DNA of 64,000 nucleotides. Origin: Struthio camelus. Taxonomy: Eukaryota; Chordata; Aves; Struthioniformes; Struthionidae. Positions within the stretch are counted from its first letter, which is position 1, and the number at the start of each line of letters is the position of its first letter. Positions 61,221 to 64,000 of this stretch are shown here, in pieces. The stretch spans positions 1,362,001 to 1,426,000 of the forward strand of contig NC_090967.1 in NCBI RefSeq assembly GCF_040807025.1, read 5' to 3'. A model generated the notes under the pieces. It was not told where the DNA came from and searched no databases. It saw only the letters and a list, made by a program, of their open reading frames with translations. The position numbers were made by a program, and so were the translations under genes.

Positions 61221-63934
61221 GTGAGTGGTGGGAGCATAAGCCTTGAGCTGTGGGGGGCCTTTCAGTGGGGCTGAGCTCTGCTTACTGTTCATTGCCTCCC
61301 CTCCTGCCCTCCACTCCTACATAGGAAGGGTTTTCCCTGCCTCACTTGATTCTTCACTTGCTCTGCTGCTGCTTCTCTGTTACTGAATCACTCCTTGCTG
61401 TTCCTCCTTACTTTTACTCCTAAGCCTCCTTTCACTCCTGTCACACCTTTAGTGCCTATAGAGGAAATGACTTTTTAAGATTGGCATTCTGATTTGAAAC
61501 AGGATCATATGCCTGAAACATTCCCTTCTGTTTTGCTTTCTGCTTCTTCCTGCTCTTTTGCTGCTGCTTCAGTGCCTCCAAAATGATCAGACTGCTGTTG
61601 CTTCTCTGTTTCCCTTCCCATGACTCCATGTCGCTTCACTGCAAGCTGATTGCTCCTACTGCATCTGCCTTGTAACTGTTCTCCACTCGATTGCTTTCAA
61701 AAGTCACAGACATTGGTCTAGATTGTCTTCTTCTGCCAGGTGAGCCCAACTTCCTGAAAACAAAAAAACAACATCAGTTTACAATGGCAGAAAAAGGAGC
61801 CTATGTAAAAGCTTGTATGTTCCAAGGAGCACAACTTTTCTTGGAATATGATATGTAGAAATCCTCCTGGTTATGGGGAGGCATAAGGAGGTCTGACAAA
61901 AGAGGACTACTATTGCATTCCTCACTTTTTAGTTACTTAACCTTAAGCAGAAAAAATAAATCTCATGTCAGTCACTTTTGTAAATGTTAGTCTTTGCTAA
62001 GCTTTCTGCAGATGAAACACAGCAGTAGCTCTGATAGGCTTCACCTGAAAACAGGTTTATAGAACACTTATTTAGCAACAAGCTTTGAGGCTTTGGATGA
62101 CCCAATATGTGACACCGCGTTACAGAGCTGAGGCCTAGAACTGTATAGCTCTTTGAGCTCCTGAGCCCTCACCCATCGTCTTCATTCCTAGGTGATCTTT
62201 CTGGGCTGGGCTTGTCTGCCAGCAGAAGGCTAGACCAGATGATCATCAGGGCCCTTTTCCAGTAAGAAATCAGAGACTGTGAAAAGCTCTCTAGAACACC
62301 GTTCTACACTAAATGCCCTTATGGAGGGGCTAGTGAGCCTAGTCAGCAGTTCCCATCCTAATCTCCCTGATCCTGTGGGGAGGCCCCACTTGTTCATCAT
62401 GCTGCCACAAAGACTTCTGCACTATTACCCTGAGCTTGTCTTAAATCTTAAGATCTAAGAGTTTATGCTGTTGCACAACACACAGTGGATCTGTAGCACC
62501 CCCCAGTGACTGATTTTGCACAGTAGTTAGAGCAGTTCCCATACACGGGGTGAGCAGGGGATAGAAATGGATCCAAAGTGTAGAAGCACATTCATGAGAA
62601 TCCCCAAAATCTTTTACTAAAAAGTCTCAAGTTAGCCTCTCTTGGAAATGTTAGTTTTGGCTCAGCTTTCCAATGAGAAGGAGGATTCTCCTGAGCCTGT
62701 CTGACATGCCAGACTTTCGAGTGGCTGCTCTACAATGCTTGTAAGGGAGTAGTTTCTTCCAGGAAAGCCACAGAGATGAAAGAAAAAACATTGAATACCT
62801 ACAGTGGCATTCATCTGACCAAAAATGTTTATCTACAGGGCAAGCATCACCCTTGAGCTTATCACCTTGTTCTCCATTTAATACTCAACTTCTAATTCAA
62901 AACCCCTAACTTAAAACCCTAAATGAAAAAGAAAAAGATGAACACATTATTCACTTATAACATCTCAGATAGCAGCAGTTATAAATGTTTACAAAAACTG
63001 GGCAAAAATTTGAAAAAAACCATGCTTAATCTACTTCCATCAAGATCAAATCTAAAGTCTTTCTCCCTGCACTCAGCTAATTGCAGTAAATGCTTTTCTG
63101 ACTCAGTTTACTGAGGATGGTGTCCTTTCACCTGCACTGTTTCACCTTTTGCAGTAGGAATGTCGTTCTGATGTGACATAGTAGATTTCTATAGTTTATG
63201 TCTTTCCTGAAGCCGCTGGGGGTTTCATTCACAGAGGGAATCTCTCTTTCTCAAAATTTAGTTACCTCTGATTTGTTATGGAGATTTTTGCTAAGTAAAG
63301 GACCGCTTTACAGTGGTTTACTTCTTCTCAGATGCATTTCCTGTGTTTGGTCTATTAACAACTCCTTAATTCAGCTGGGGTAAAATTCTCCTCAGACCTT
63401 ACTGTGTGTCTGTATATTTGGTATGAAGTGCCTCTGTCCACTGAACTTCATTTTATATTAATGTACATTGACAGACATATTTTATATGTACTTTTATGTG
63501 GGATTACTATGTGCAATTCATTACCAGCTCCTGACTGAGACCAAACATGACAATAATCAGATGTTTTACATGCTAATGAATTTAGCATGCCTAATCTCCA
63601 AAAACCCCGAGAATGATTGGTATTATTTGACTTTTACACATGCATCTACTAGTGCTGGGAAGGGTTGAGGTGATTCTCTGGATAATTTTAGTCAAGGAGA
63701 TTCTCATGTTTTCTGTCTTCTCTAAAGCAGAAGAATTGTTCATTGTGAAGTCTGTTGAATGTGCTGGAGACATGCAGAGAAACACTCCTGTTATCATCTG
63801 GACAAACCTTGAACATTTTGATGTATTTCTTTGACTTCATAGTGTTATTCTTTGAATGAATATCTGATTGATACACAGATTTGCAACTTCGTGATTAGTG
63901 GGATTCTAACATACTGTGTTTTGTTTGTTTGTAG
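61221..63934 (+). other. Intron 3
   Basis: A 2.7-kb GT-AG intron. It contains one probable ancient LINE tail (62215-62280) and otherwise nothing recognised. Confidence 0.7.
62215..62280 (+). mobile_element. Probable ancient CR1-type 3' tail
   Basis: CTAGACCAGATGATCATCAG followed by GGCCCTTTTCCAG resembles the conserved CR1/L3 3' UTR (a GACTAGATGATCT-like block, then GGTCCCTTCCA). Only about 60 bases are alignable and no ORF2 piece precedes it clearly, so the assignment is tentative. Confidence 0.4.
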
Positions 63935-63992
63935 CTGGAGGTTTACATTTTACATCATTTCCTTCTGCACTGGACTTGCCGTCCTGTATGAT
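63935..63992 (+). CDS. CERS4: Ceramide synthase (CERS4-like), coding exon 4
   Basis: The acceptor TTTGTTTGTAG ends at 63934 and a GTGAGT donor begins at 63993, eight bases before the window end. The first base completes Cys137 (TG+C). Residues 138-156 read WRFTFYIISFCTGLAVLYD, the WRF-x-FY motif and second membrane segment of the family. The exon ends on a codon boundary. The following exons, including the TLC domain with its catalytic histidines, lie outside the window. CERS4 as I recall it has Ser just before WRF; here it is Cys. Confidence 0.93.
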
Positions 63993-64000
63993 GTGAGTAT

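Overview
The window is vertebrate genomic DNA and almost certainly avian. Most recognisable repeats are CR1 LINEs whose 3' ends carry the 8-bp unit ATTCTGTG. I recognise no L1, Alu or other mammalian SINE. Coding content is very sparse and arranged as exons in long introns. There are no bacterial-type genes; most long open frames are CR1 remnants, GC-rich artefacts or intronic chance frames.

One cellular gene is clear: the 5' coding part of a ceramide synthase (CERS/LASS family, most like CERS4), on the + strand. Four coding exons are visible: 41194-41367 (start codon at 41195), 58658-58775, 61102-61220 and 63935-63992. They join in phase into the first 156 residues: N-terminus, first membrane segment, the partial homeobox-like domain, and the start of the next membrane segment. 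The catalytic TLC domain lies past the right edge. Intron 2 uses a GC donor instead of GT. The N-terminal N-x-T/S glycosylation sequon that I recall for several CERS paralogues is G-I-T here.

Layout: 1-1848 is a broken CR1. From 1849 to 12400 is AT-rich DNA holding a possible LTR piece, a near-identical 162-bp direct repeat and a short CR1 tail. A CpG island at about 12630-13500 runs into a degenerate GC-rich minisatellite. The island is the best promoter candidate for the ceramide synthase transcript, whose 5' UTR exons I cannot place firmly. From 13.9 to 36.4 kb there is presumed intronic or intergenic sequence with two old CR1 relics. From 36.48 to 40.68 kb there is a nearly full-length CR1 with both ORFs recognisable but broken. 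Coding exon 1 follows within about 0.5 kb and is followed by another CR1 3' end in the same orientation. Introns 1 to 3 fill the rest, with a further CR1 relic, simple repeats and short tandem duplications.

I found no convincing new molecular system. The points most worth a second look are the GC-AG intron, the lost glycosylation sequon, the two CR1 copies sharing the same damaged reverse-transcriptase motif, the coding exon bracketed by direct CR1 repeats, the 162-bp duplication whose two differences are silent in one frame, and the CpG island with its minisatellite.
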